64,000 nucleotides of DNA from Erpetoichthys calabaricus (lineage: Eukaryota > Chordata > Cladistia > Polypteriformes > Polypteridae): NCBI RefSeq assembly GCF_900747795.2, contig NC_041402.2, positions 180,736,875-180,800,874 of the forward strand, read 5' to 3'. The translations under genes were made by a program, and so were the position numbers. This document shows, in pieces, positions 47,220-59,396 of the stretch; the stretch's first letter is position 1, and each line of letters begins with the position of its first letter. The notes beneath the pieces were generated by a model. That model saw only the letters and a list, made by a program, of their open reading frames with translations. It was not told the origin of the DNA and ran no database searches.

Positions 47220-49411
47220 CACACATTCATGGCATTCATAGTCTGAATCACAATCTGATTGTATGGGTGGTTACCTACCAGGTAACGCTTTGGTTGGTCT
47301 GCAAGCCGGCAAACATCCGCCATGGTGCCCTCTTTCAGTTGCGAGAAGTAGGGCGACACACGTGTCGCGTACTCTTTGTATTATTTGACAGTAAAACTTT
47401 GCAATACATATATATATATATATATATGTATATGTGATACAGTACTTGCCAAATAATAATATCTATGATTTGCTTCTCACAGCTGAGAGGACATTTGCTG
47501 ACTGGCTGAGCAACCACAAGCATTACCTGGTAGGTAACCATCCAAATAATCAGATTGCGATTCAGACCTATGAATAAAAATATATGTATATGTATATATT
47601 TATATTAATTTATTTATTTATCAAATTAAATTTCAATACATTGGGTGCATACTGTACATACAATACATTGAGCTAACAGTGCATAGTGCAGTATATAAAG
47701 TTTAATGTATTATTACACATCATCCATCCGTCCATCCATTATCCAACCCACTATATCCTAACTACAGGGTCACGGGGGTCTGCTGGAGCCAATCCCAGCC
47801 AGCACAGGGCGCAAGGCAGGAAATAAACCCCGGGCAGGGCGCCAGCCCACCGCAGTATTGCACATCATTTAAATATTAAATATACAGTTTATTATTACAT
47901 TAATAGATCTGAAAGGCACTGATTACAGATGGATACATATTAAAAGCCCTACTGTATACAGTATTCATGTATTATAAAGTACTTTTAATATCTGTCTATT
48001 ATCAGTGTCTTCCATATGTATCTTTTTATGGTATATTTCTCACAATATGGATCTTAATATAGTGCCTGTCATATCTGTCTTTCTTTATATATTCATTTTA
48101 ATATAGTGCCTTTCATATCTATTTTTACCTACTTACAGATCTTTATACAGTGTCTTTTATATCTTTTTTAACATATTGATCTTGATGTAGTGAGTGCCGT
48201 TTATGTTTATCCATAATTAGATATGAATCTTTATATAATGCCTTTTTTATCTTTTTTTTTACATATTTATCGATGTTTACATTTGAATCTTTATACAGTC
48301 CATTCACTCCTCTCTTTCTTGATTTACCTAAGGATCTTAATAGAATGCCTTTCATATATTTATGTATCTATCTTTAATTACATATGTCCATATCTTTGTA
48401 TAACTTTGTATGTTCTATATTTATCTATGCATCTTATTTAATGTCGTTCTTTCATATAGTGCTTCCACATCTTTCCATACAGCTGTCAAATTTCTCACCA
48501 ATTATAATTATAACGCAAACCATTATGCAGTGGCATAGCTGGGGGGGGGGCAAGGGGGGACATCTGTCCCCGGGCGCAGCCTCCAGGGGGCGCCGAATTG
48601 ATGTTCCCCATTGCATTTTGGCAAACAGGAGGGGGTGCGAAATCTTCAGTTGTCCCCGGGCACTGAAAACCCCAGCTACGCCTCTGCCATTATGGTGACC
48701 CCCTGGATGGGTACAATCCTGACTCTGACCAAGACCACCTTACCCTGATTGCCCCTCCTCCAGGTGCCTGAGTTACTGTCTTCTCTGTTTGAACCAGTAA
48801 TAATACATTTTATTTATAAAGCGCCTTCCCCTTCTGCTCAAAGCTGAAATGTGCTTGATCCCTGAAGCCCCCCTGCCTTTTGCCTCCTCTGATCTCATAG
48901 CTTCAGCTTTATGGTGGTGGACCCCTCACTGTGGCACACCTTCTGCCTCAGCTCTGCCACTTTCTTTTTCTTCTTTTTATCTCCTTCTGGTTGAATTGCA
49001 AGGCATTGGAAGGTGGGATTTTGCTCTGCAAGGTGCTATATACAACCTGAACGGTATTTATTGTCAGGTAACAGAGTTGCTAGGGATTTCTCATTGGTGT
49101 TACATCCATACACATTGAGTTAAACAACACAAATACAAGGCCCAATACATGGCGCCATCACAACATTTTGGCAAAAAACCAAAGTGCTAGCCCACTGTAT
49201 GAAAGAGAAACTCATTGACTAAAAAAGCACAAAATCATTTACCAGATTCTCCCTTCTCTCCTTTCTCTCCATCGCGCCCATCTTTGCCTGGCATTCCTGG
49301 GAGTCCTGGCAGCCCTGGGCTACCGAACGGAGCGGGACAAGTGTTACCGCGAATAGCTGGTAAGAGCATCAAGGTGACCAGAGATAATAAAAGAACCCAA
49401 GAGGCCTCCAT
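45529..49411 (-). CDS. C1QC: Complement C1q C chain (2 coding exons)
   Basis: The product is 241 residues; human C1QC is 245. Exon 1 is 49411-49243 and exon 2 is 46085-45529, phase-1 junction (donor CTG|GTAAAT, acceptor TCCACAG). The leader [19 protein letters not shown] is followed by GNTCPAPFG, whose Cys fits the C-C disulfide. The Gly-X-Y run has one Gly loss at GKPVVPG, the spot where human C1QC has GIPAIPG. The gC1q head (from about residue 116) has [19 protein letters not shown] and [14 protein letters not shown], and ends FSGFLLFPD, exactly the human ending. The ATG has a favourable context (AAACCATGG) just after a splice acceptor. A TTTATT at 45393-45398 is the likely poly(A) signal. 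The 3.2-kb intron is filled with small DNA transposons. Confidence 0.94.
46266..47098 (+). mobile_element. Pogo/Tigger-type derivative with internal deletion
   Basis: TA at 46264-46265 and 47099-47100. Ends CAGTCGATTCCGCTTAATTA and AATTAAAAGGAATCGACTG. Sub-terminal AATTGGGGCAGCCG repeats occur at both ends. An ORF at 46616-46798 ([33 protein letters not shown]) is the first helix-turn-helix of a CENP-B/Tigger-type transposase. The rest of the gene is gone. It lies in the C1QC intron. Confidence 0.88.
47115..47580. repeat. Three copies of a ~150-bp unit among (TA)n
   Basis: Unit parts are GGTTACCTACCAGGTAA and TTGGCAAGTACTGTATCACA. A partial plus copy (47115-47165), a plus copy (47225-47405) and a minus copy (47425-47580) are separated by TA microsatellites. 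Unassigned. Confidence 0.65.
47724..47855 (-). mobile_element. SINE-1, 3' half
   Basis: Imperfect duplication TATT(A/G)CACATCAT at 47711-47723 and 47856-47868. Confidence 0.85.
47870..48480. repeat. Degenerate ~60-bp TATA/TCTT-rich repeat
   Basis: (T)ATAGTGCCTTTCATATCT-like motifs recur irregularly, apparently a decayed relative of the composite TATC satellite. Confidence 0.5.
48528..48686. mobile_element. hAT-like MITE, 159 bp
   Basis: The 8-bp duplication CCATTATG (48520-48527, 48687-48694) is perfect. Inverted ends CAGTGGCATAGCTGGGG and CCCCAGCTACGCCTCTG. Confidence 0.88.
48797..48850 (-). mobile_element. SINE-2 3' fragment
   Basis: AATAATACATTTTATTTATA then AAGCGCCTTCCCC and CTCAAAGC. 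Confidence 0.5.
49243..49411 (-). CDS. C1QC: C1QC coding exon 1
   Basis: Encodes 56 residues plus one base: signal peptide, Cys-Pro N-terminus and about nine Gly-X-Y triplets, ending GEKGEKGES. The acceptor CTTGCAG lies 9 nt before the ATG. ATG is preferred over an upstream in-frame TTG that sits in the intron. Confidence 0.91.
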
Positions 49412-49521
49412 GGTTTGACCTGCAAGGAAGAGACACAATAGACAAGATGGGAGTAAAGTGTTAGGGGCAGCAGCTGTTGCGAGACCCCACCGGATACACC
49501 CCGGCCCAGCTGTGCTCTTAC

Positions 49522-49590
49522 CTGGACAAGCTGCACCAAGGTCCCCTGACTGAAGGAGCTTTTGCTCAACACTGAGTGCCGCTGCTTGTC
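49522..49590 (-). other. C1QC: Probable C1QC non-coding exon 1
   Basis: Reading the minus strand, GCTTGTCCAG is followed by GTAAGAGC, a near-consensus donor, at 49522/49521. It lies 85 bases upstream of the acceptor of coding exon 1. The 5' limit is a guess; no clear TATA box was seen. Confidence 0.45.
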
Positions 49591-50427
49591 ACACAGAGCT
49601 CAGCCTTTGAAAAGAGGAAGATGTCGATAAAGGAAGTGACCAGAATCCCCACCAGAGAACAGCACTCGGCAAGTTTCATGTCCCCAAGTGCAGCACACTG
49701 CCAAGCCAGCCAGCCAGCCTGCTGTTTCTCAACGGCGGAGCTGGACGCGTGACTACCACCCATTTCTTCTTCTTCCTCTTCCTCTTCTGCAGTCTATGTA
49801 CACATCCACATCGGACCCTGTCTTCAGACTCTGGTCAGGGCTTAGCTTTGTCTGCAGGCACCCAGGAGCAGACACACTTACTGTCTTATGTCACTTCACT
49901 CCAAACTGGGAGGTCAAAGAGCTAAACACCGTGCCAGACATTTTGAACAAAAACTGGAAGCGCTAAGGGCGTCTGTCACTTTGTACACATCACTTCTTTG
50001 TCCTGTAAGGTCGATAATGAGTGATGATGTCAGGATTGGACTTCTGGTCTGTTATTTTAACTTATTTCTTGGCACTTTTGTAACGTTTCCCCATTCCCTT
50101 GTTTTGGTTTACATTTTGTCTTTTTTCCCTCACACCCACTTAAAATTGACAAAAGGCTTTGACACCCACCATTGATCATTCCGTATTTAACAAAAATCAG
50201 TTTTGATTCAACCGAATATTTGAAATAATAACACAAATGAAAATGGCATGGACAAAAATGACACTGGTCTACAAAAAAATATTTTTTGTTTGCTACTGGG
50301 AACTTCAGAGCATCTCTTTATTAAGTTTTTCACACTGGTTTCATATATGAAATCTACATTAAGCTAGCACGTCAGGTTTTTGAAATGCACATCACTGACG
50401 TTTTGACACTTTTGAATATCAATATAA
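49591..50427. promoter_or_regulatory. C1QC upstream region
   Basis: The likely C1QC promoter lies just above 49590. No TATA box is clear. A CTTCTTCTTCCTCTTCCTCT run near 49768 reads as purine-rich GGAA-type sites on the gene's strand. That would suit an ETS/PU.1-type myeloid promoter, but this is inference. Confidence 0.3.
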
Positions 50428-50482
50428 TACGAGGGGGGACCCAAAAATAACCGGAATTTTGTTGTTGTTAGGTTGGTACTTG

Positions 50483-51805
<1,323 letters not shown>

Positions 51806-51868
51806 CGCTAGGGCGATCTAGTTACACTCCTCACAAGTCAGCCTGCCAAGTGCCATCAGTCTGGAAGG

Positions 51869-52273
51869 TTGTGCTTGTGTTCGGTGAATTTTTTTTGTAA
51901 AAGTAGGTTGTGCAACAGTGTGAGAAGGAAACGCCCTGATTTGTGGGAGTCGGGCGATTGGTTCTTTCATCATGACAACGCTCCATCTCACACTGCTCTC
52001 AGCATTCGCCAATTTTTGGCAAGAAACGGTATGACAACCCTGAACCACCCACCCTACTCACCGGATTTAGCTCCGTGTGATTTCTTTTTGTTCCCTCGGA
52101 CGAAAAAAGACTTGAAAGGAAGGCGTTTTGCTGACGTCGAAGAGGTAAAACAAGAAACGACCAGAGCATTAATGGACATTACTTCAGACGAATTTAAAAA
52201 ATGTTTCGAACAATGGAACAAACGGTTAGATAAGTGTATTTCCGCCAATGGAGAGTACTTTGAAGGAGACTAA
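51869..52273 (+). pseudogene. mariner transposase C-terminal part
   Basis: 134 codons. It has FFHHDNAPSHTAL (second catalytic Asp) and YSPDLAPCDFFLF (third Asp, DD34D), then SANGEYFEGD*. The first catalytic Asp and the DNA-binding half are absent. Confidence 0.88.
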
Positions 52274-52552
52274 TTGTAGTTTGTACAGAAAATTAAATTA
52301 AACACGTTTTAAAAATATTTCCGTTTATTTTTGGGTCCCCCCTCGTATATCAACACGATATCTGGAGTTTGGACTGTCCCACCAAAATTGTTTCGATGTG
52401 CTTATTCTGAAAACAAACCAGAAGACGATCCCAGAGACACGTTAAAGCATATTTATGTCAATTTACCTCAATATAAAAGTGAGGTCAGCCTGCCCAAAAA
52501 TGTTTTGCGCTTGTACTGCACACCCGTCTCTCTTTGCAAGAACCAGCAGTAG

Positions 52553-52915
52553 TCACTCATCATGCTTGGAGTGGATTTTTCCCGATATCGGTTTTCCATC
52601 ACCTTTATATCTTGATGAAATCTTTTCCCAGTGCTCATCTCTGACATCGCTTAGATTTGGTGGAAAAAAGTTGAGATGAGAATGTAAAAAACGCGTCTCC
52701 AGTGACATTCGGGCTCCCGTAAGCTGATATACTTTCAGCGTATTCTCCACCAGCTCAGTATAATTCTCTGCTCTGTGACTGTCAAGAAAATTCCGGACAA
52801 CCTGCACGAATGAGGGGGCTGATTCAGTGGTGTTTTGTCTTGGTAGAGTAACATATGTTGCTCTGCTTTCCCCTATTGTATTATTAACTCTTTTAGGGCT
52901 GAATATTTTTTCCAA
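52553..52915 (-). pseudogene. Fragment of an unidentified repeat-associated ORF
   Basis: The minus frame holds NFLDSHRAENYTELVEN, GARMSLETRFLHSHLNFFPP and NLSDVRDEHWEKISSRYKG. I recall similar uncharacterised sequences in many invertebrate and fish genomes, probably transposon-linked, but cannot name the family. Its upstream side is cut by the piggyBac derivative. Confidence 0.55.
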
Positions 52916-53877
52916 AAAACATAGTTTCTCAAAAGCAATGGTTTTACACAGAAATCAACATAAAACATCTGTTGCTGCATACTGTGGCTGAGTGACCTGA
53001 CAAATGCGCGATAGACAAAATCGCGACATCAAAATCACGCGGACAAATGCACGCCGACAAAAACGCGCCGACAAATGCGCGATAATTAGTAGTATAAAAG
53101 CATAAAAAGTTCTACTTAAATATGGTTTGTAAAACTTAATTTAGATGTCAATATTATGAGATATGAGAAATAAAATATTTTGCTATATATTACATGATAC
53201 CTGGCCACATATTAGTGGGTCAGCATAGTCAATAGGCTTTCCACAGATTGTAGATACAGAGATTTTGATTTTCGCGATTTTGTCGGCACGCATTTGTCGC
53301 AAATCAGTTCGCAGGTTTGTCGGCACACATTTGTCTATCGCGCATTTGTCGGTGAACCCTGTGGCTGCCAGTTTGCCAAGAATGTGTGACAGGCTTGCTG
53401 CCAGGCTGTCTTCGCGTGGCTGGGGCAGCAGCAGCGGTCACAGTCGCAGTGCATTGCAATTTGGTTTCCACCTTTTACCATTGTTAAGTGGCAGTCCTCC
53501 TAGCAAACACTGGCATAGGCATGTCAGCTACACGATTAGCTGGGGACCAGTCTGCTGAAGCTGGAACCTCACATTCGTTTTCGATAACACTTGTATCAAA
53601 ATCGGAGTCCAGCAAGTCATAGTCCAATTCAGAGATAATAGGCAAAACTTTGTCCACGGAGTATTTTGCTTTATCTCTCGCCATTATGTCAGTGCCATTT
53701 TTACTCTTGTTTGCGCCTTACTACTCACACGAGCGCAGGAAATCTTGGTCAAACCAATGAAGCTAACTTTCCTTCTAGCAACGACAGTCAACTAAAACAT
53801 AACGGTTGGTTTTATCACAGTTGATTACCATTGTCAACTCCTCCTTTTGACAAAAGTCGACATCAGCCCTGAAGGAG
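52888..53877 (-). mobile_element. piggyBac-type internal-deletion derivative, copy 2
   Basis: TTAA at 52884-52887 and 53878-53881. Ends CTCTTTTAGGGCTGAATA and CATCAGCCCTGAAGGAG are inverted. The minus frame 53684-53484 ([30 protein letters not shown]) looks like the acidic transposase start. It hosts a 368-bp foldback element. Confidence 0.78.
52991..53358. mobile_element. Foldback/MULE-like element, 368 bp
   Basis: The 9-bp duplication CTGTGGCTG (52982-52990, 53359-53367) is perfect. Ends contain GACAAATGCGCGATAGACA in inverted orientation, with further GACAAATGC(A/G)CGC and CGACAAA(A/T)(A/T)CGCG copies inside. The 9-bp duplication suits Mutator-like elements. The empty site is seen in piggyBac copy 1. 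Confidence 0.8.
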
Positions 53878-53884
53878 TTAATAT

Positions 53885-54370
53885 GTAGCCTTTGTCAGAA
53901 TGCCTAATCCCACAGACTTACCACTGGTTTATAAGGTATTATAGTATATAACTTATCCCCACCTTCCCTTCTATATCTATAAGCAATTAGGTGTAGTAAA
54001 AAGACAGGCAGGAGTTATGTTACACATAAAACAATGTAATATTGATAATAATCTTAAATAATAACAATATGCAAAGTAAATGTGAATAGTGGCAACCACA
54101 CAACCTGATTAAATGGTGATGTGTAGTTTCAGGCGGCACACAGGCTTGTAGTTATTTAAAATGTCTCTAGTTAAAGCATCATTCAGCTTTCTTCAGAAAC
54201 AGGCCGTATGCCTGTTCCAATATGGCTGCTAAGCTGTGGTCTCCATTGTGTTGTCCTTTCAGTTCATGGTGTGATGGTCTTCTTCAGTTTGGTAAGAGAC
54301 ATACTTCATCATATGTTGGTTAGTAAGAGAGAGACATTGTGGTTGAGCAATCAGATTTATAGATTCTCTG
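53885..54370 (-). repeat. Unassigned interspersed repeat, copy 2
   Basis: Reverse complement of 33531-34090. Keeps CCCCACCTTCCCTTCTAT and TGATGTGTAGTTTCAGGCGG. Confidence 0.6.
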
Positions 54371-54940
54371 TCCAACCCCTAGAGCCAATGGGACATCATG
54401 GTACTTAAAGGCCTCTGAGACACGCCAATTCCAAACAAGCATACCTCAGACCAATGGGGAAAATAGAACACCTTAATATCTGCCATTTCCCAAACCCATT
54501 TGTTGAGCTAAAGTTTCTTTGCAGGGGGTTGAAAGACTTTAGCAGAGAAACACTCGTCAAACTGGTTTAAAGCACCCCCCCAAACTCTATTGTAAAATTC
54601 AAAGAAACTCAGTCGTAAAAGGGGGAATGCCTCTCACCAAAGTAACACTAAATTACATTGCTTTGCCTAAATTACAAATAAAGACATACAAAATATTTAT
54701 CAAGTTATGTGCAAAATCTCACATCACAACAAGTGGGCTTCACTTTCCTTTTGAACTCCTCGTCAAGCATCAGTTCACGGATTTCATGGGCCAACAGAAA
54801 CACCTTCCTTCATTTTGGCTTCACTTTTCTCAAGACCAGACTTATTTCTTAAATGCTGAAACGCATCGCCTTTACTGTCCTGTCACCCTAGTTGTCAAAG
54901 ACCTGGAACATCATAACTAAAAAAACGGGACGTGCTGCTG
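54371..54940. other. No gene seen
   Basis: May be a continuation of the preceding repeat. A 97-codon frame at 54627 has no motif. Confidence 0.3.
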
Positions 54941-54949
54941 GACGAAAAC

Positions 54950-56125
54950 GTTTTTCAGATTTGGAGTCAGCAAGTGAAATTTGTTAAAGTAGAGATGAAA
55001 GAATCCCAGTAGCAAAATGCTTGTTGACCAGTGTGATGGGACCCTTCACTTAATATTTTGTTGTGAAACCTTTAGAGTTTGCTCTGGGGCTCTCCGTGAG
55101 ACTTCTGCACCTGTCAGCAGCCCCACTTGTCCTGAACAAACTGCTCCAGCTGTGTCAGGTGTGAAGGGGGTCTTCTCCATCCAGACTCTATGTGTTTCAG
55201 TTCTCACCATAGATGCTGTCACACACGTGCATACAGGAGGCAGCTAAAGGGTCTAAATGGGAGTAATTCCACACCAGACCAGGGGGTGGCGGAGTGCACT
55301 GACCTTTTGTCTCACTTTCCTGCAGACCGTTCACGGGAAATTCCGCCTGACCCTAATGACGTCACTTCCGGACCCTCGGATGATGTCACTTCTGGTGAAG
55401 AACACATGACCGAAGAGACTTCCTGTTCGGCCCTTTTCGATGACGTCACGTCCGGGTCTGATCCTATGGAAGAGGACCCTTCCGTTTCCGCCCTCAATGA
55501 CTTCACTTCCTTTTCTGGCCTTTAAAGCCACCATATTTGACTAACCTAATCAGTTCGGTTTTGGACTGCGTCCTGAGCACATCAGTGCTAACAATTTACC
55601 CATTTGCAGCCAGGAATTATTATACGGGTGGCTGCCCCAAACCTTTTTATAACTCTTGTGTCTGCTTTTTGTGACAATGCTCAATTGAATTCAAATCAGG
55701 CCTCATAGGAGGCCACTTCAGAATAGTCCGATGTTTTGTTCTTACCCGTTCTTGGGTGCGTTTAGCTGAGTGTTTTGGCTCCTTCTCCTGTTTGGGGGTC
55801 CATAACTTGCGACTGACACTGAGTTTTCTGACACTGGGCAGTTTTGCCCAAGATTGTCTGGATGGTCTTGAGATTTCATTGTTCCCTGCACAGACTCAAG
55901 GCACCTCCATGCCAAACACAGCAAAGCAGCCCCAAGACATAACTGAGCCTCCTCAATGTTTCCCAGTAGGTCTGGTGTTTTTTTCTTTGAAGGCTTCCTT
56001 ATTCCACCTGTGAACACAGAGCTGACGTGACTCATCTGTCCAAAGGACCTTCTCCCAGAAGTGTTGTGGCTCGTCAGTATGCATTTTAGCAAATTCCAGT
56101 CTGGCTTTTTAACTTTCTTGTATAC
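54950..56125 (-). mobile_element. Tc1-like relic, third family, split by an LTR
   Basis: Minus-strand pieces read GGSVMSWGCFAVFGMEV-like near 55940, EPKHSAKRTQEWVRTK near 55770 and WPPMRPDLNSIEH near 55690 (DD34E tail). LTQLEQFVQDKWG follows near 55140, beyond the LTR. Frames are broken and the 5' end is missing. Confidence 0.7.
55217..55676 (+). mobile_element. Solo LTR, family C (fossil)
   Basis: 460 bp, TGTCACACACG to TTTTGTGACA. The duplication ATGC lies at 55213-55216 and 55677-55680. It carries repeated TGACGTCAC sites (CRE-like) and TTTAAAG near 55521. No internal region. Confidence 0.87.
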
Positions 56126-56248
56126 GAAGTGTAGGGAACGTATTGTAATCATCCAAAAAATCGATATGAAGATTTTGATGAATCTCATCGTTTTAGACCT
56201 TCCTGAGTCCGAAGGTAGCATCTTTGGAATTATGTCTGTGTGTCTGTC

Positions 56249-56251
<3 letters not shown>

Positions 56252-56311
<60 letters not shown>

Positions 56312-56323
56312 GTGTGTGTGTCT
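56252..56323 (+). repeat. (GT)n microsatellite
   Basis: About 70 bp of GT with two C interruptions. Confidence 0.9.
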
Positions 56324-56789
56324 AAGAGGGTACAAAACGTAGATTTCTATCAACTTTTAGGCTATTTCCGCTAACAGTAAGCGGTGCTTTACCTTTTATT
56401 CATGCAGCTGCACAGTCCAATTTATTCAACTTTACTTTTATAATAATTGTTTAATATATTATTAACTTGATTTGATTGTTGTTGATGATGTACATAATAT
56501 AAAAATATAATCATTGTCTTGTGGTTTACTCCTCAAATATACATCCCCATATCGAAGTATACGAGAATGTCTAGGGGAGACCACTCCCAATTTTTCTGTT
56601 TCTCTATCAACAATTCTAATGCCGATGAGCCTGCTGTCACTCAAAAAGTGACAGATGGAGCGATCAGACACCGATGTACCTTGACTTTAGAGTTCAGCTT
56701 GCATCTCTTTTCCTTCTGCAGCCACGTCCAGGGAGGCTGGCTACAGTTCCGTGAACATTAAACCTCTTAATAATATTTGCAACTGTTGT

Positions 56790-58265
56790 CACAGGAACAT
56801 CAAGTAAAATGCATTGCTCTAAATGTTTGCGATGAACCATCTGTTGGAATGACAAATGCAATGCATGCTATTACTACAAATGTTTTTAGAAGTTTTAGAA
56901 TAAAAAAATGCATTGCATTTCATTACTGCACGTTTGTGGTGCACCATTTGTTGGAATGGAAAATGCAGTGCATATATTTTTATTATATGCAATTTGTTAT
57001 AGGATTTGTAAAAACCGCGTTAATGTTTGTGATGCGCCATCTGTCAGAATGACAAATGCAATGCATTTTATTACTGCAAATGTTTGCAACATGCCATCAC
57101 TTGGAATAACAAATGCAGTACATTTCATTACTGCAGATGTTTGTAGTGCACCATCTGTTGGAATGGAAAATGCAGTGCATATATTTTTATTATATGCAAT
57201 TTGTTATAGGATTTGTAAAAACCGTATTAATGTTTGTAACGCATCATCTGTTACAATGACAAATGCAATGCATATTTTTCTATTATATGCCATTTGGTGT
57301 AGGATTCATAATAGTTGTGTTAGTGTTTTTGATGCACCATCTGTAGGAATGACAACTGCAATGAATTTTATTACAAGTGTTTGTGGTGCACCATATGTTG
57401 GAGCAAGAAATGCAATTTTATTGCTGCAAATGTTTGTGATGCGTCATTTGTTGGAAATGACGTATTGAATGCATATGTTTGTATCATGTTTTCGAGGCGC
57501 CATCTGTACGAATAACAAATGCAATTCATTTTCTTACTAAAAATGTTTCTGTTGTGCCTTCTATTGGAATAACAAATGCAATGCATTTTATTATTACAAG
57601 TGTTTGTAATCCACCATGTGCTGGAATGACAAATGCAGTGCTTTTTATTACTACAGATGTTTACAATGAACCATCTGTTGGAATGACAAATACATTGCAT
57701 TTTATTACTGCAGAAGTTTGTGATGCTCCATCTGTTGGAATGACAAATGCAGTGCATGTTTTTTTTGTTATATCCACCCATCCATTTTCCAACCCGCTGA
57801 ATCCGAACACAGGGTCACAGGGGTCTGCTGGAGCCAATCCCAGCCAACACAGGGCACAAGGCAGGAACCAATCCCGGGCAGGGTGCCAAACCACCGCAGG
57901 ACACACACAAACACACCCACACACCAAGCACACACTAGGGACAATTTAGAATCGCCAATCCACCTAACCTGCATGTCTTTGGACTGTGGGAGGAAACCGG
58001 AGCGCCCGGAGGAAACCCACGCAGACACGGGGAGAACATGCAAACTCCGCGCAGGGAGGACCCGGGAAGCGAACCCGGGTCTCCTAACTGCAAGGCAGCA
58101 GCACTACCCACTGCGCCACCGTGCCGCCCTTTTTTGTTATATGCCATTTGGTATATGATTCGTAAAAGCCGTGTTAATATTTGTGAAGCACCACCTTCAG
58201 GAATGACAAATGCAATGCATTTTAATACTACAAATGTTTGTGATGTGCCATCTGTTGGAGTGATG
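56790..58265 (+). repeat. 57-bp minisatellite with longer variant units
   Basis: The basic unit, such as CCATCTGTTGGAATGACAAA then TGCAATGCAT, is 57 bp. Some units carry an extra ~40 bp (TATATGCAATTTGTTATAGG). Because 57 is 19 codons, long frames with VGMTNAMHFIT repeats appear. They are a by-product. A SINE-1 splits the array. Confidence 0.85.
57774..58129 (-). mobile_element. SINE-1, full length
   Basis: Duplication TTTTTTGTTATAT at 57761-57773 and 58130-58142, inside the minisatellite. Confidence 0.9.
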
Positions 58266-58269
58266 GACA

Positions 58270-58600
58270 TAGCAACTGGACAGAATCAGACACGACTTTT
58301 TATTAAGGTGGCTGTTATTTATACCCTTTCCCCATGGACACTCACTATCCCACTCTCATTTCACTCACTCTAGATGTACTATTTTACTCACTGCTCATCT
58401 GAAATCACAGCTCCAGTTTATGATGGGTTCAGATTGTCACCCACTCTGCAGTCCCAGTCACTGTCACATTTACCCACCCCTGGTGTGAATTCACCCCCCC
58501 CTCCCCTTTATTTCCACCCTACTCCTGTGTACCATCCCTACCGTTGAGTCCTCACCAAGTCTGTTCACTTCCTTACACACTTAAGACACTGAGGTGCGAC
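58270..58600. other. C1QA 3' flank
   Basis: Nothing recognised; pyrimidine-rich. Confidence 0.4.
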
Positions 58601-58621
58601 ACACTCGTCTGTTTAAATCTC

Positions 58622-58627
58622 TTTATT
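58622..58627 (-). terminator. C1QA poly(A) signal
   Basis: AATAAA on the minus strand, about 190 nt after the C1QA stop. Confidence 0.5.
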
Positions 58628-58812
58628 TTTGAGAAGCGGCTGATGAGGTGAAGCGAGCGAGTGATTAAGCTCAGCTCTCAAATTAACCAGTAAAGCAGAG
58701 TGGCAGGCGGCGGAAGGGAGAGGCAAAGTGGAAGGCTGCAGTGTTCTGGTGGCTGCCCTGCTCTCATCATTGAGATGTGGCAGCCAAACACCAAGGGCCC
58801 ATGTGGACCGTG

Positions 58813-59396
58813 TCACACTGTTATTGGAAACAGCAGAAATCCATTGAAAATGCTGGAAGAGTCCGGTAAGGTGGCCAGCCGGGGTGCGTTGTTAACGGCC
58901 TCTAGCCAGACCTGATCGTTCTTCTTCAGGTTGAAGACGGTGCCCCCTGAGTTGATCTGGGCCAAATTTCGAGTATTATAGTCGCAGAATTCGACCTCCT
59001 GCACATGGTTGGTAGAGGACTTGCTTTTCAGTGACATACACAGGTTACCATCGGACTGGGCGTGGTACACAAAGTAATAGATGCCCGGAATTTTGCAAGT
59101 GAAGACCCCGGTTTTAGTGTCAAAGTGGCCACCACTGTTGGTAATTGCATTATTGAAGATGATTGGGCTTCCTGGCTTGGGCACATCTGGCAAGGTACGG
59201 GTCACAGAAAAGGCCGACACATGGGGACTTGCAAAGCCACCCTGGCTTCCTTTGTCCCCGTTTGGGCCACTGGGTCCTGGAGGTCCTGGCTCTCCCAGCC
59301 GACCATTGAAGCCCTTGGGACCTGGCATTCCTTCTGGCCCACGTTGACCAGGATCTCCTTTTTGGCCATATTGTGCTGTGCCAGAGGTGGGCAGTG
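58813..59396 (-). CDS. C1QA: C1QA coding exon 2 (collagen stalk and gC1q head)
   Basis: Encodes 193 residues and TGA after a codon split across the junction gives Ala. The stalk runs from GQKGDPGQRG to GSQGG. The head begins at SAFSVTR and ends IFNGFLLFPITV. Confidence 0.93.

Noticed and set aside
56908-57468. 186-codon frame with VGMTNAMHFIT repeats
   Set aside because: It follows from the 57-bp tandem unit being 19 codons long. Frames switch between units and there is no start context or domain.
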